From assembly GCA_017501255.1 (NCBI GenBank), contig JAFVXE010000005.1:104802-168801 (forward strand): a stretch of 64,000 nt of DNA. The letters run 5' to 3'. A program made the position numbers and the translations under genes. Source of the DNA: Clostridia bacterium. GTDB lineage: Bacteria > Bacillota > Clostridia > Christensenellales > Aristaeellaceae. The notes beneath the pieces were generated by a model, which was not told where the DNA came from, did not search any database, and worked only from the letters and a program-made list of their open reading frames with translations. Below, piece after piece: positions 25,663 through 33,907 of this stretch (position 1 is the first letter of the stretch; the number at the start of each line of letters is the position of its first letter).

Positions 25663-27123
25663 TCAAATCTCCTTATAGAAAGCACGCAGTTGTTTGTACA
25701 GTTCGTAGCGGCGGGTGTAAACCGCCATATGCTCCGGGTTGGGGCGGATGGGATCGGCATACTGCCAGAAAGCCTCCGCCAGTTTGAGGGGGCTTTCCCC
25801 AAGCACGGCCGCCAGACCCAGAATAGCGCTGCCCATGGCGCCGGTTTCCTCCCGCTTCACGGGAATGATCTCACAGCCCAGAATATCCGCCTTGATTTGC
25901 AGCCATACCGGGGAACGGGCTCCGCCGCCGCAGGCCAGCAGACGGTTGATGCGCACGTTGCCGCCGGAAAGTTTCTCCATATTGTAGCGCATCTCAAAGG
26001 TGATGCCTTCCAGAATGGCCCGGTAAATGTCCGGCAGACGGGTCTGGGTGGTAAGCCCGGCAATGAGGCCGGTGGCGTTGGGGTTCACATCCGGGGTGCC
26101 GCCCATGCCCTGCAAAAAAGGCAGCACCATCAGGCTGGTGGGTTCCTCAGGGGCGGTTTCGTTGAGCACGGCATACACGCTCTTCTCATCGGTTTGGAGA
26201 TGCGCACCCAGCGCATCCCGGCACCAGCGCACCACGCTGCCAGCGGAGATATTGTAGGCATAGGTCACATAGCCCAGTTCTTCCAGATAGGGCACGCAGG
26301 CAAAGTTATCCCGCTGGAAATCCAGCGATTCCGGGATGACGGGGTACAGCGGCGTGATGCACTCGCAGGTGCCGGAGGTATCCACCGCATCGCCGATCTG
26401 CTTCACCCCTGCACCCAGCGCATTCACGATCTGGTCATGGGTGCCGATGACCACCTGCACCCCCTGCGGCAGCCCCAGTTCCGCCGCCACAGAGGGCAGC
26501 AGACCGCCCAGCAGCGTACCGGGCTGAACCACGGTGGGCAGCTGGTCTTCGCCGATGCCTGCGGCAGCCAGCAATTCCGGCGACCAGCAGCCCGCCTGTA
26601 CATCGTACAGCAGCGTGCGGCAAGCCAAGGATACATCCGTCATGGTCTGACCCGTCAGCCGGTAGCAGATGTAGCCCGCAATGAACAGGAACTTCCATAC
26701 CGGGGTCTTTTGCAGGGTGTAGAGCATCTTTGCCAGGGAATAGGAGGCATCGGGCAGAATGCGGCAGATGTCCATGAAGCGCTCAGCCCCCACCTTTTTA
26801 ACCAGTGCATCAAAGGCGGCGCTTTCTGCATTGCCGAAGTACATCAGAATATCGTCCACCGGGTTGCCCTTTTCATCAATGGCCACAAAGGATTCCCCGA
26901 AGGAGGAGATGGTCATCACGGCCACATCGGCCTTGTTTGCCAGCTTGTCCACACAGCTGCGGATGACCCGGAACACGGAGGCAGCCAGCACCAGCGGGGG
27001 CAGGTTCACCATGCCCGCCGCCAGCGGATACTCTTCATACGTCATGCTGAGCTGCACGCCGGTGTGGTCAAAGGCGACACATTTACAGCCAGTGCCGCCA
27101 ATATCAATACCAAGCGAAATCAT
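25663..27123 (-). CDS. FGGY-family carbohydrate kinase
   Basis: A 486-residue sugar kinase of the xylulokinase/glycerol kinase superfamily. It opens ISLGIDIGGTGCKCVAFD (ATP phosphate loop), has VIGTHDQIVNALGAG in the middle, DTSGTCECITPL, and the second-domain ATP site LLACGGGARSPVWLQIKADILGCEI. ATG at 27123 is preferred over GTG at 27129 because AAGAGG then has correct spacing. It follows the isomerase by 11 bases, so its substrate is most likely the ketose made by that enzyme. The exact sugar cannot be read from sequence. Confidence 0.9.
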   Translation of the reverse strand: MISLGIDIGGTGCKCVAFDHTGVQLSMTYEEYPLAAGMVNLPPLVLAASVFRVIRSCVDKLANKADVAVMTISSFGESFVAIDEKGNPVDDILMYFGNAESAAFDALVKKVGAERFMDICRILPDASYSLAKMLYTLQKTPVWKFLFIAGYICYRLTGQTMTDVSLACRTLLYDVQAGCWSPELLAAAGIGEDQLPTVVQPGTLLGGLLPSVAAELGLPQGVQVVIGTHDQIVNALGAGVKQIGDAVDTSGTCECITPLYPVIPESLDFQRDNFACVPYLEELGYVTYAYNISAGSVVRWCRDALGAHLQTDEKSVYAVLNETAPEEPTSLMVLPFLQGMGGTPDVNPNATGLIAGLTTQTRLPDIYRAILEGITFEMRYNMEKLSGGNVRINRLLACGGGARSPVWLQIKADILGCEIIPVKREETGAMGSAILGLAAVLGESPLKLAEAFWQYADPIRPNPEHMAVYTRRYELYKQLRAFYKEI

Positions 27124-27134
27124 AGGCACACCTC

Positions 27135-28535
27135 TTAGTCGATGTCCACCCAGTCATAGCCCAGATAGGTGGTGAAGGCTTCTTCCAGAATGGCCTTGTA
27201 GTGGCCTTCGCAGATGGCGGTATGGTGCTTGAAGCCGCCCCGGGCCAGCCGGATGAGCTTGTCCTGCAGGTTGTCGATCTCCGCCACGCCGCCGCAGCCG
27301 AAGAATTCAGGCTCGATCACATCATCGGTGAACTTGCCTTCGCTGGCGTAGATCACGATCTTGCCATCTTTGGTCTGGCAGTTGGAAATGGTGATGGGCA
27401 TGGGCTTGATGCGGCCCTCGTTGCAGCCCCAGCCGCTGCCGGGGTCGTTCTTGGCAAACATCTTGTGCTCGGTGACGGTGCCCTTGCCCGCCATCAGGCT
27501 CTGGGCCACGGGGCCGCAGTGGAACAGGATCACCTTGTTTTCGTCATCGCCGTAGTTGTTGTTCCAGTCCAGCACAGCCGTAGCACCCTCGGAGGCAAGG
27601 CTCATGGCCCGCATGGTAATGGCGGAGCACATATCGATCTCGCAGGAAGCCACGATGCCCCGGTCGTTCAGCTCGCTGAGCAGCACGCAGGGGCAAACCC
27701 GCAGGTAGGTTTCCATCTCGTTCCAGCAGCGCAGGGCCAGCGCATCCAGATGGTACTCTTCGATGTATTCATCAATCACCACGGACACCTTGGCAAGGGT
27801 AAAGGCGTTTTCTTCGGGCACCAGGGAAAAATCGGTGTAGTTTTTCAGATGCTCCAGCTTGGCAAGCACAATGGGATCATCGTTCTGCTTCTCCCGCACC
27901 TTCTCGAACAGCTCGCTCAGGTCGAAGGATTCCACATTGATGCCGTGCTTCTGCATGGCGATCTCGTCAAAACGGACGGTCTTGAAGGCGGTGGTGCGGG
28001 CGCCGATGCAGCCCAGATTGAACCGCTTCATGCCATTGACCACCCGGCAGATAGCGGCGAAATCCTTGAGATTCTGCTGGAAGGCAGGGGTCAGGGGATG
28101 CACCACATGGGGCTTCATCACGGTGAAGGGCACGTTGTACTGGCAGAATACATCCGTCACGGAGAACTTGCCGCAGTAAGCGTCCCGGCGGTGTTTGAAG
28201 TCCATCTTGCCGATCTCGTCCGGGTAAGCCTGCATCAGAATGGGCACGCCCGCATCCTGCAAAGCGGTGATAGCGCCGTTTTCGTCGGCAAAAATGGGCA
28301 TGGAGAAGATCACGCCGTCATACTGGCCTTCATGTTCCTTGAGCCATTTGGCGTACAGGCGGCCTTCCTCACGGGTTTCCACGCCGCCGTAGCGGGTCAG
28401 CTCCGCATCCATGGCGATGTAGTCGTAGCCCGCATCGGTAACGGCCTTGATCATGTCTTCCCGGGCACCGTAGATCAACTCGCCGGGCATGAAGCCGCGG
28501 TTGCAGAAACAAAGGGCAAAGGTCATCTTTTTCAT
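27135..28535 (-). CDS. L-fucose/L-arabinose isomerase-family sugar isomerase
   Basis: A 466-residue protein of the FucI/AraA-like isomerase family. N-terminal ALCFCNRGFMPGELI, DAYCGKFSVTDVFCQYNVPFTV and CIGARTTAFKTVRFDE fit the first two domains; the third contains LRCWNEMETYLRVCPCVLLSELNDRGIVASCEIDMCSAITM, where metal-binding Glu/Asp and His residues are expected, and HCGPVAQSL. It would convert an aldose to a ketose using Mn2+. AAAGGAGG precedes the ATG. Context (kinase and DHAP-forming aldolase downstream) makes a sugar-catabolic step near certain, but the specific sugar is not determined. Confidence 0.85.
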   Translation of the reverse strand: MKKMTFALCFCNRGFMPGELIYGAREDMIKAVTDAGYDYIAMDAELTRYGGVETREEGRLYAKWLKEHEGQYDGVIFSMPIFADENGAITALQDAGVPILMQAYPDEIGKMDFKHRRDAYCGKFSVTDVFCQYNVPFTVMKPHVVHPLTPAFQQNLKDFAAICRVVNGMKRFNLGCIGARTTAFKTVRFDEIAMQKHGINVESFDLSELFEKVREKQNDDPIVLAKLEHLKNYTDFSLVPEENAFTLAKVSVVIDEYIEEYHLDALALRCWNEMETYLRVCPCVLLSELNDRGIVASCEIDMCSAITMRAMSLASEGATAVLDWNNNYGDDENKVILFHCGPVAQSLMAGKGTVTEHKMFAKNDPGSGWGCNEGRIKPMPITISNCQTKDGKIVIYASEGKFTDDVIEPEFFGCGGVAEIDNLQDKLIRLARGGFKHHTAICEGHYKAILEEAFTTYLGYDWVDID

Positions 28536-28555
28536 GGGTTTTCCTCCTTTTGGGT

Positions 28556-29533
28556 TCAGATGGTATCAAATTGGATGCTCACATGGGTTTTGACGGTTTC
28601 AAAGGGCGCAATGACAGGCAAAGAGCCGTTTTCCCGTTCCTCCTTGCGGCCCTTGATGTAGCAGTTGGTGGGTTCCAGCCCGCACACATAGTCGCCGCTG
28701 GCCATGCTGCGCCAGTGGGCCAGAATGGGCAAAGTGTCGCTCCAGGTCATGGTCATGCGGGTATGGAGGTTTTCGTTGACCAGCGCCACCCGGCGTTCCA
28801 TGTCCTCGTGGAAAAACACACGTTCCTCCTCGCCGGGGGTAGGCTCGTCAAAGGTGGTTTCCCGCCCGATGCCGGTGGCGGCAAAGGGGGTGCGGGGGCT
28901 GGTCCTGCGGTTTTCGGGCAGTTCCAGACGGGCCTCCTCCGATACCAATGGCCAGCCGAAGTTGCAATGGTACAGAAGGGCGTATTCTTCGGGGGCGTGA
29001 GCCAGATTGGTCAGCTCGTCGGATACCGTCACCTCCGCACTCATCACCGGGATGCGGATGGTGCGCCTGAGTTGCAGATTGTGGCCGAACAGGGCGGTTT
29101 CCCGCATGGTGCCTTTGATCAGGATGGTACCATCCTCCACATCCACGCACACATTCTCCGCCATCAGACTGTGGTAGCGCCCGTGAAGGGGATGCCATTC
29201 ATCCCCGTCCCGGTGCGCCCCGCCGGTGGAGCGCAGGCCGCAGGTGTACAGCATCCCGCCGGGGAAGGTTTTCAAAAACTCGGTTTCATAGGGGCTGATG
29301 GCAGCGGGGCTGTCATAGCCATTCTTGCTGATGAAAGTCACATTCACGCCCTTATAGCGCACCTGCCCGATATCCAGCCCCGCATCGGGCAGGATGTCCA
29401 GTTGCAGGCCGCCGGCGGTGCAGACCTCAATGATGCTGGTGCTTTTCGCTTTGCCTTCATTGATGGTCACCCGGCGCAGGGTATACAGTTGTTGGGGGTG
29501 GCACAGGTAGCCGGATTTGATCAGCGCATCCAT
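28556..29533 (-). CDS. DUF4432-type aldose 1-epimerase-like protein
   Basis: A 325-residue beta-sandwich protein of the galactose mutarotase-like superfamily. It has GGLQLDILPDAGLDIGQVRYKGVNVTFIS, TFPGGMLYTCGLRSTGGAHRDGDEWHPLHGRYHS (with candidate catalytic His) and a C-terminal GLEPTNCYIKGRKEE. The start at 29533 has GAAAGGAG upstream. It is the first gene of the operon with isomerase, kinase and aldolase, so it probably provides the correct anomer or epimer of the sugar for the isomerase. Founding members of this group are poorly characterised. Confidence 0.83.
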   Translation of the reverse strand: MDALIKSGYLCHPQQLYTLRRVTINEGKAKSTSIIEVCTAGGLQLDILPDAGLDIGQVRYKGVNVTFISKNGYDSPAAISPYETEFLKTFPGGMLYTCGLRSTGGAHRDGDEWHPLHGRYHSLMAENVCVDVEDGTILIKGTMRETALFGHNLQLRRTIRIPVMSAEVTVSDELTNLAHAPEEYALLYHCNFGWPLVSEEARLELPENRRTSPRTPFAATGIGRETTFDEPTPGEEERVFFHEDMERRVALVNENLHTRMTMTWSDTLPILAHWRSMASGDYVCGLEPTNCYIKGRKEERENGSLPVIAPFETVKTHVSIQFDTI

Positions 29534-29624
29534 AAACAAAAACTCCTTTCGTAAACAGATAAGGATGGTTTGTGCTATCTTGTTTTTCGTCGGGATGCCC
29601 CATGGCAGTTTCGTTTCTGTCTTT

Positions 29625-29653
29625 ATTGTATCGAAAACGCTTTGACAAAACAA
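29625..29653 (-). promoter_or_regulatory. Promoter of the sugar operon with cre-like site
   Basis: On the minus strand TTGTTT and TACAAT are separated by 17 bases. Within the spacer, TCAAAGCGTTTTCG (29632-29645) matches the CcpA catabolite-responsive consensus at 12 of 14 positions by hand count. Binding there would block RNA polymerase, giving glucose repression; that is inference. Confidence 0.6.
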
Positions 29654-29674
29654 TAGAACATCGTTCAAAAAACT

Positions 29675-29702
29675 TTGAAATCGTACACAGGTATGCTACA
29701 AT
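29675..29702 (+). promoter_or_regulatory. Promoter for the PocR-AraC regulator
   Basis: TTGAAA and TACAAT are separated by 16 bases, about 60 bases before the ATG. A nearby TATAAT at 29708 lacks a matching -35. This promoter is back-to-back with the sugar-operon promoter. Confidence 0.55.
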
Positions 29703-29761
29703 ATTCCTATAATGTGCTTTGTCATTGTTCCTCACCTGCCAAAGTACCGGGAGGCCGAAAA

Positions 29762-30601
29762 ATGATCTCTGTTTTTGATCTGGAAAAACTTTTGGAAGTA
29801 CTCAAGGATTTCTACCGTATTACCAGCATCCGCATTGCGGTGTTTGATGAACAGTTCCGGGAATTGCTTGCCTATCCGCAGGAGCGCCCTGCCTTCTGCC
29901 GGCTGATCCGATCCTGCGAGGCAGGCCGCTGGGCCTGCGCCCAGTGCGACCAGAATGCAGGCCGCATTGCCTCCAAACAAAAAAGCGCCTATGTATACCG
30001 CTGCCACGCAGGGCTCACCGAGGCCATCATGCCCCTGTATGTGGGGGATGTGCTGGCAGGGTATCTGCTGTTCGGGCATATTTTTTCCTATGGCAGCTAC
30101 GATGCAGGCTGGCAGGTAATCCGCCAGTTCTGCAAGGAATATCCCGTGGATAGAAACCGGCTGAAAGCGGCCTGTCAATCCATGCCCCAGATCAGCGGGG
30201 AATACATCAAATCAGCCGCCCGGATTCTCCATGCCACAGCTTCCTATCTGGCGCTGGAGCGGATGGCTGTGCTCCGGCAGGATTCCGCTGCCGCCCGGCT
30301 GGACGACTACCTGAACGCCCACTTTACCGAACCACTGGATTCCGGCAGGCTCTGCCGGGAACTGGATCTGGGCAGAACCCATCTGTACAAGCTATCCCGG
30401 CAGATGTACGGCGTGGGGCCTGCGGAGCATATCCGGGATCTGCGTGTTGCACGGGCAAAGGAACTGCTGGTGCAGCGGCAGGACATGAGCGTGGCAGAGG
30501 TGGGGCGGCTGTGCGGTTTTTCGGACGGCAATTATTTCGTGGCGGTGTTCACAAAGGCGGCAGGAGTGTCACCGGGCAGGTACCGCAAGGGGAAGGGATA
30601 A
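29762..30601 (+). CDS. PocR-domain AraC-family regulator
   Basis: A 279-residue regulator. Residues ~5-165 form a PocR-type ligand-binding domain with a Cys-rich pocket (CRLIRSCEAGRWACAQCDQNAG, YRCHAGLTEAIMPL, GYLLFGHIF). Residues ~185-275 form the AraC helix-turn-helix domain (AEVGRLCGFSDGNYFVAVFTKAAGVSPGRYR). PocR domains sense small metabolites, and the cysteines could bind a metal. GGGAGG lies before the ATG at 29762. It is divergent from the epimerase-isomerase-kinase-aldolase operon and is its probable activator. Confidence 0.9.
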   Translation: MISVFDLEKLLEVLKDFYRITSIRIAVFDEQFRELLAYPQERPAFCRLIRSCEAGRWACAQCDQNAGRIASKQKSAYVYRCHAGLTEAIMPLYVGDVLAGYLLFGHIFSYGSYDAGWQVIRQFCKEYPVDRNRLKAACQSMPQISGEYIKSAARILHATASYLALERMAVLRQDSAAARLDDYLNAHFTEPLDSGRLCRELDLGRTHLYKLSRQMYGVGPAEHIRDLRVARAKELLVQRQDMSVAEVGRLCGFSDGNYFVAVFTKAAGVSPGRYRKGKG

Positions 30602-30610
30602 ATTGGGGTA

Positions 30611-30640
30611 AACAAAAAAGAAGCAGTTATTAACCGCTTC
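30611..30640 (-). terminator. Intrinsic terminator after the nitroreductase gene
   Basis: Stem GAAGCGGTTA/TAACTGCTTC with TTTTTTG on the minus strand, between the converging regulator and nitroreductase genes. Confidence 0.8.
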
Positions 30641-30666
30641 TCAATGGCCATGCGCTTTTGCAGCCC

Positions 30667-31194
30667 TTATTTCCGATACCCGTTGAACCATGCCCGCTCC
30701 TCAAAGGGCAGCTTTTTGGCATGGCCGCCTTCCTCGGCGGGCTTGCCCACGGGCAGGTAGCACACCAGATCAAGGTGCTGGGGCACGTCCATCAGGTCAG
30801 CCATGCGCCGGCCGATGCGATCCACATCGGTGATGTGACCTTCCACCCAGCAGCTTTCGTAGCCCAGCGCCTGAATGGCCAGCAGGGCGTTTTGGATGGC
30901 GGCGGAATAGTCCTGAATGTAATAGGTGCGATCCCGATAGGCAATCTTTTTCTCGGTCAGAATGCAGATACCGGCGGGCGCAGAGCCGAAATTGGGGGCC
31001 TCCATCAATTCGCCGAACTGACGGATCAGCTCCGGGTCATCCACGGCGATGACGCTGGTGGTCTGCTTGTTGCAGCCGGAGGGGGCAGCCAGAGCAGCTT
31101 CCATAATCTTGCGCAGATCCTCTTTGGGCACGGGGGTGGGGTCGTACATTCCACGATAGCTGCGGCGGGTAAAGATAGCGTCAAACAGTTCCAT
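30667..31194 (-). CDS. Nitroreductase-family FMN oxidoreductase
   Basis: A 175-residue flavoprotein. The family opening FDAIFTRRSYRGMYDPTPVPKEDLRKIMEAALAAPSGCNKQTTSVIAV includes the R-R-S-x-R FMN-phosphate motif and A-P-S-G-x-N. ALLAIQALGYESCWVEG and the C-terminal LVCYLPVGKPAEE fit the standard fold. It probably uses NAD(P)H to reduce quinones or nitro compounds; the substrate is unknown. It is monocistronic, with AAGGAG upstream. Confidence 0.9.
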   Translation of the reverse strand: MELFDAIFTRRSYRGMYDPTPVPKEDLRKIMEAALAAPSGCNKQTTSVIAVDDPELIRQFGELMEAPNFGSAPAGICILTEKKIAYRDRTYYIQDYSAAIQNALLAIQALGYESCWVEGHITDVDRIGRRMADLMDVPQHLDLVCYLPVGKPAEEGGHAKKLPFEERAWFNGYRK

Positions 31195-31260
31195 ATCGCA
31201 CGCTCCTTTTTGATTGTTCCGGTGGAAAAAGCCGGTTGAATCGGTTGTGTTGATGTATGT

Positions 31261-31288
31261 ATCATAACAGATTCCCGTCGTCTGTCAA
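31261..31288 (-). promoter_or_regulatory. Promoter of the nitroreductase gene
   Basis: On the minus strand TTGACA and TATGAT are separated by 16 bases, about 70 bases before the start. Confidence 0.75.
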
Positions 31289-31329
31289 GCGGATGTACGG
31301 CTGTTTTTGCCATACTGTTCCAAATTTTA

Positions 31330-31409
31330 TTTTGATGAACATCGAAATAGTATTGACAAAAATGTTTTGATGGATATACTGGTGTTGACCCTTTCATCGG
31401 CCGATGAAA
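31330..31409 (+). promoter_or_regulatory. Promoter bracketed by two palindromes for the DUF2087 regulator operon
   Basis: A strong promoter, TTGACA (31353) and TATACT (31375) with 16-base spacing, is flanked by TTTTGATGAACATCGAAA at 31330-31347 (one mismatch in its arms) and a perfect palindrome TTTCATCGGCCGATGAAA at 31392-31409. A further TTTTGATG half-site (31365) lies between the -35 and -10. All share CATC/GATG arms, so one dimeric repressor, probably the ArsR/DUF2087 protein of this operon, could bind them. The rest of the gap to 31547 is a leader with GCTGTC/GACAGC and CCCGCC/GGCGGG pairings and no gene. Confidence 0.7.
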
Positions 31410-31547
31410 AAAGGAGCCGCTGTCACGCCGACCAAAGCATGAGACAGCAGCCCCGGGCAGGGAAACGGAAGCAGGCTGACCCGCCGCCGCTTCGCCTTTC
31501 CCATTGTAACACAGGGCGGGCAGCTTGACAAATGGGAGGACAAACCA

Positions 31548-31922
31548 ATGAAACAACGTTTGATGCGCTATCTGGCCGGACTGGATGCAGCAGGGAAGCG
31601 CTCGGATGGGCTGATTGCCACGCTGGAAGCAGAAGCCCGTCAGGATGAAGCCAATCTGGAGAAAATCCGCCGGAATGTGTATGGCATCTTTACCGCGCTG
31701 GCCAATGCGGACTGGGCGCAGGCTCAAAAGGAGCCAAACCCGCAGGAGGCGTTTGAGCGGCTGCATACCCAGCGGTTTGAACGCTTCCCCGAGCCATGGC
31801 GGCAACGGCTGGCAAAGGCCCAGTCCCATGGGGATGTGGTCACCCAGACCATTGAGGAGACCAAGCTGAAAACCGTTGCGCAGCTGTGGCGGTTGTTTGA
31901 GGAAACGGAGGCGGAAGCATGA
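31548..31922 (+). CDS. Hypothetical helical cytoplasmic protein
   Basis: A 124-residue, all-helical, soluble protein rich in Glu, Arg and Ala, with no membrane segment and no cysteine. The sequence (MKQRLMRYLAGLDAAGKRSDGLIATLEAEARQDEANLEKIRRNVYGIF ...) is not one I recognise. It has a GGGAGG site before the ATG. Its stop overlaps the regulator start (ATGA), so the two are translated together. It may be the regulator's partner, but nothing in the sequence shows a function. Confidence 0.8.
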   Translation: MKQRLMRYLAGLDAAGKRSDGLIATLEAEARQDEANLEKIRRNVYGIFTALANADWAQAQKEPNPQEAFERLHTQRFERFPEPWRQRLAKAQSHGDVVTQTIEETKLKTVAQLWRLFEETEAEA

Positions 31923-32491
31923 ACGAGATTCAGGCGGTGCAGCTGTTCAAATGTCTGGCGGATACCACCCGCCTGCAACTGCTCAGCGCCCTCAGCGACG
32001 GCCCCAAGTATGTGGAGCTTTTGAGCCAGCTGCTTGAGCGCAGCCCCTCCACGGTTTCCTTTCACCTGAAAAAGCTGGAGGAAACCGGGCTGGTGGAAGC
32101 CAAAAAGGAGCAGTACTATACCATGTACAGCCTGAACCGGACGCTGCTGGAAAAACCCGTGAGCCAGCTGGTGCTGGGCGACCGGCAGCAGCTGGATGCA
32201 CAGGCGGTGAAGGAACAGCAGTACCGGGAAAATGTGCTCAAAAACCTGTTTGAGTACGGCAAGCTGAAAACCATCCCCGTGCAGCGGAAAAAGCGGCGCA
32301 TCGTGCTGGAAAAGCTGGCGGAGCATTTCGAAGCCGGGGTGCGCTATCCCGAAAAGCAGGTGAACCTGATTCTGGCAGATTTCCATGACGATTTTTGCAC
32401 CCTGCGCCGGGAAATGATCGCCGAGGGCATCATGGCAAGGGACAAGGGAGAATACTGGCTGCGGGAAACCGAAACAAAAGAAGAACTATGA
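31919..32491 (+). CDS. ArsR-type regulator with DUF2087 domain
   Basis: A 190-residue regulator. Residues ~5-80 are a winged helix of the ArsR type: QLFKCLADTTRLQLLSALSDGPKYVELLSQLLERSPSTVSFHLKKLEETGLVEAKKEQYYTMYSL. It lacks the metal-binding ELCVCDL-type cysteines. Residues ~110-185 are a DUF2087 domain (VQRKKRRIVLEKLAEHFEAGVRYPEKQVNLILADFHDDFCTLRREMIAEGIMARDKGEYW). The operon promoter carries palindromes likely to be its operators, implying autoregulation. The ligand is unknown. A terminator follows. Confidence 0.9.
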   Translation: MNEIQAVQLFKCLADTTRLQLLSALSDGPKYVELLSQLLERSPSTVSFHLKKLEETGLVEAKKEQYYTMYSLNRTLLEKPVSQLVLGDRQQLDAQAVKEQQYRENVLKNLFEYGKLKTIPVQRKKRRIVLEKLAEHFEAGVRYPEKQVNLILADFHDDFCTLRREMIAEGIMARDKGEYWLRETETKEEL

Positions 32492-32509
32492 AACAACGGA
32501 ATCAGTGAG

Positions 32510-32555
32510 AATTTCCGGGAAAGATCAGAAGCTCCGATCCTTTCCGGAAATTTTT
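32510..32555 (+). terminator. Intrinsic terminator after the DUF2087 regulator
   Basis: AATTTCCGG ... CCGGAAATT with extended inner pairing GATC/GATC and a T run, about 20 bases after the stop. Confidence 0.88.
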
Positions 32556-32738
32556 GTGTGTTGATTTCGGTGTTGCCATTTCCCCTTGCACCGCTGTACT
32601 TTTCTGCAAGCATAGCAAGTGCAACATGGGTTTATCGGCAGCCTGCTGCGCCCATGGAATGGGCGCAGTATCGGGATGCCAAAGGCCCCTTGGCGTATGC
32701 TGAAGCCCCGCTTGCCTCTCCCCATCGGCTGAAATTTG

Positions 32739-32747
32739 TGCTATAAT
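32739..32747 (+). promoter_or_regulatory. Extended -10 promoter for ispG-polC
   Basis: TGCTATAAT is an extended -10 box about 48 bases before the ispG start, with no clear -35. The stretch 32556-32738 carries no gene that I can see. Confidence 0.55.
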
Positions 32748-32794
32748 CAAACTGGATTTTCAGGTCGCTATCACAGATACGGAGGATGATTTTC

Positions 32795-33907
32795 ATGCGG
32801 CAGACCCGTTCTTTCCATATTGGCAACCTTCCCATCGGCGGCGGTGCGCCCGTTACCGTGCAGAGCATGACCAACACCGACAGCCGGGACGCTGCCGCCA
32901 CCATCCAGCAGATCCGTGATCTGGCGGCGGCTGGCTGCGATATTGTGCGCCTGTCTGTTTACGACGAGGCCTGTCTGGATGCGCTGCCTGCCATCATCGA
33001 CGCTTCTCCCGTGCCCTTGGTGGCGGATATCCACTACCGGGCCGATTTAGCGGTGGGGGCCATCGAGCGGGGCATCGCCAAGGTGCGCATCAACCCCGGC
33101 AACATCGGCTCCCAGGCCGAGGTGAAGATGGTGGCCGACTGCGCCAAGATGCACCATGTGCCCATCCGCATCGGCGTCAACTCCGGCAGCATCGAAAAGG
33201 ACATTCTGGCCCGTGACGGCGGCGTGACCCCTCAGGGCATGGTGGACAGCGCCCTTTCTCATGCCAGGCTGTTGGAAAAGGAAGGCTTTACCGATATCGT
33301 GCTTTCCCTGAAGGCCTCCAGCGTGCCCCTCACCGTGGCGGCGTACCGTCTGGCGGCCGAAAAGACCGACTACCCCCTCCACGTGGGCGTCACCGAGGCG
33401 GGCCTGCCCGGCACTGGCAACATCAAGAGCGCCATCGGCATCGGCTCCCTGCTGCTGGACGGCATCGGCGACACCATCCGGGTGTCTCTCACCGGCAGCC
33501 CCATCCCGGAAGCTGCTGCCGCCATTGATATTTTGAAGGCCGTGGGCCTGCGCAACAGCTTTGTCAACGTGGTTTCCTGCCCCACCTGCGGCCGCACCGG
33601 CATCGACGTGGCCGCCATTGCCAAGCGGGTGGAAACCGAGCTTGCGGATATCCGTGTGCCCATGACCGTGGCCGTGATGGGCTGCGTGGTCAACGGCCCC
33701 GGCGAAGCCCGGGAGGCGGACATCGGCCTTGCGGGCGGCGGCCTTTCCAGCGCCGGCGGCGCAGCGGGCGGCGAGGGCAGCCAGTATGCGGTGGGCGCTA
33801 TCTTTGAGAAGGGGAAGAAACCTCAGAAGGTGGAAGGCGATCTGGCGGCGATTCTGATTGAGCGGGCCAGGTTGTTGGCGAAGGAGAAAGAGGCCCTCCA
33901 TGAATAA
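32795..33907 (+). CDS. ispG: 4-hydroxy-3-methylbut-2-enyl diphosphate synthase (flavodoxin)
   Basis: A 370-residue iron-sulfur enzyme of the MEP isoprenoid pathway, converting MEcPP to HMBPP. The opening VTVQSMTNTDSRDAAATIQQI is diagnostic. The 4Fe-4S ligands are C262 and C265 (SCPTCGRTG) and C297 (MGCVVNGPGE), with E304 next in the same block. ATG 32795 is chosen over 32786 because GGAGG lies 9 bases before it, whereas it abuts 32786. The gene overlaps polC by 8 bases. The ispG-polC order is typical of clostridia, although dxr and rseP are not upstream here. Confidence 0.97.
   Translation: MRQTRSFHIGNLPIGGGAPVTVQSMTNTDSRDAAATIQQIRDLAAAGCDIVRLSVYDEACLDALPAIIDASPVPLVADIHYRADLAVGAIERGIAKVRINPGNIGSQAEVKMVADCAKMHHVPIRIGVNSGSIEKDILARDGGVTPQGMVDSALSHARLLEKEGFTDIVLSLKASSVPLTVAAYRLAAEKTDYPLHVGVTEAGLPGTGNIKSAIGIGSLLLDGIGDTIRVSLTGSPIPEAAAAIDILKAVGLRNSFVNVVSCPTCGRTGIDVAAIAKRVETELADIRVPMTVAVMGCVVNGPGEAREADIGLAGGGLSSAGGAAGGEGSQYAVGAIFEKGKKPQKVEGDLAAILIERARLLAKEKEALHE

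Noticed and set aside
24823..29533. Sulfoquinovose degradation operon
   Set aside because: The known sulfo-glycolytic sets use other aldolase/transaldolase and kinase families, and no sulfoquinovosidase signature or sulfonate exporter is present.
29708..29713. TATAAT as the -10 box of the PocR-AraC gene
   Set aside because: No -35 box at suitable spacing; the TTGAAA/TACAAT pair just upstream fits better.
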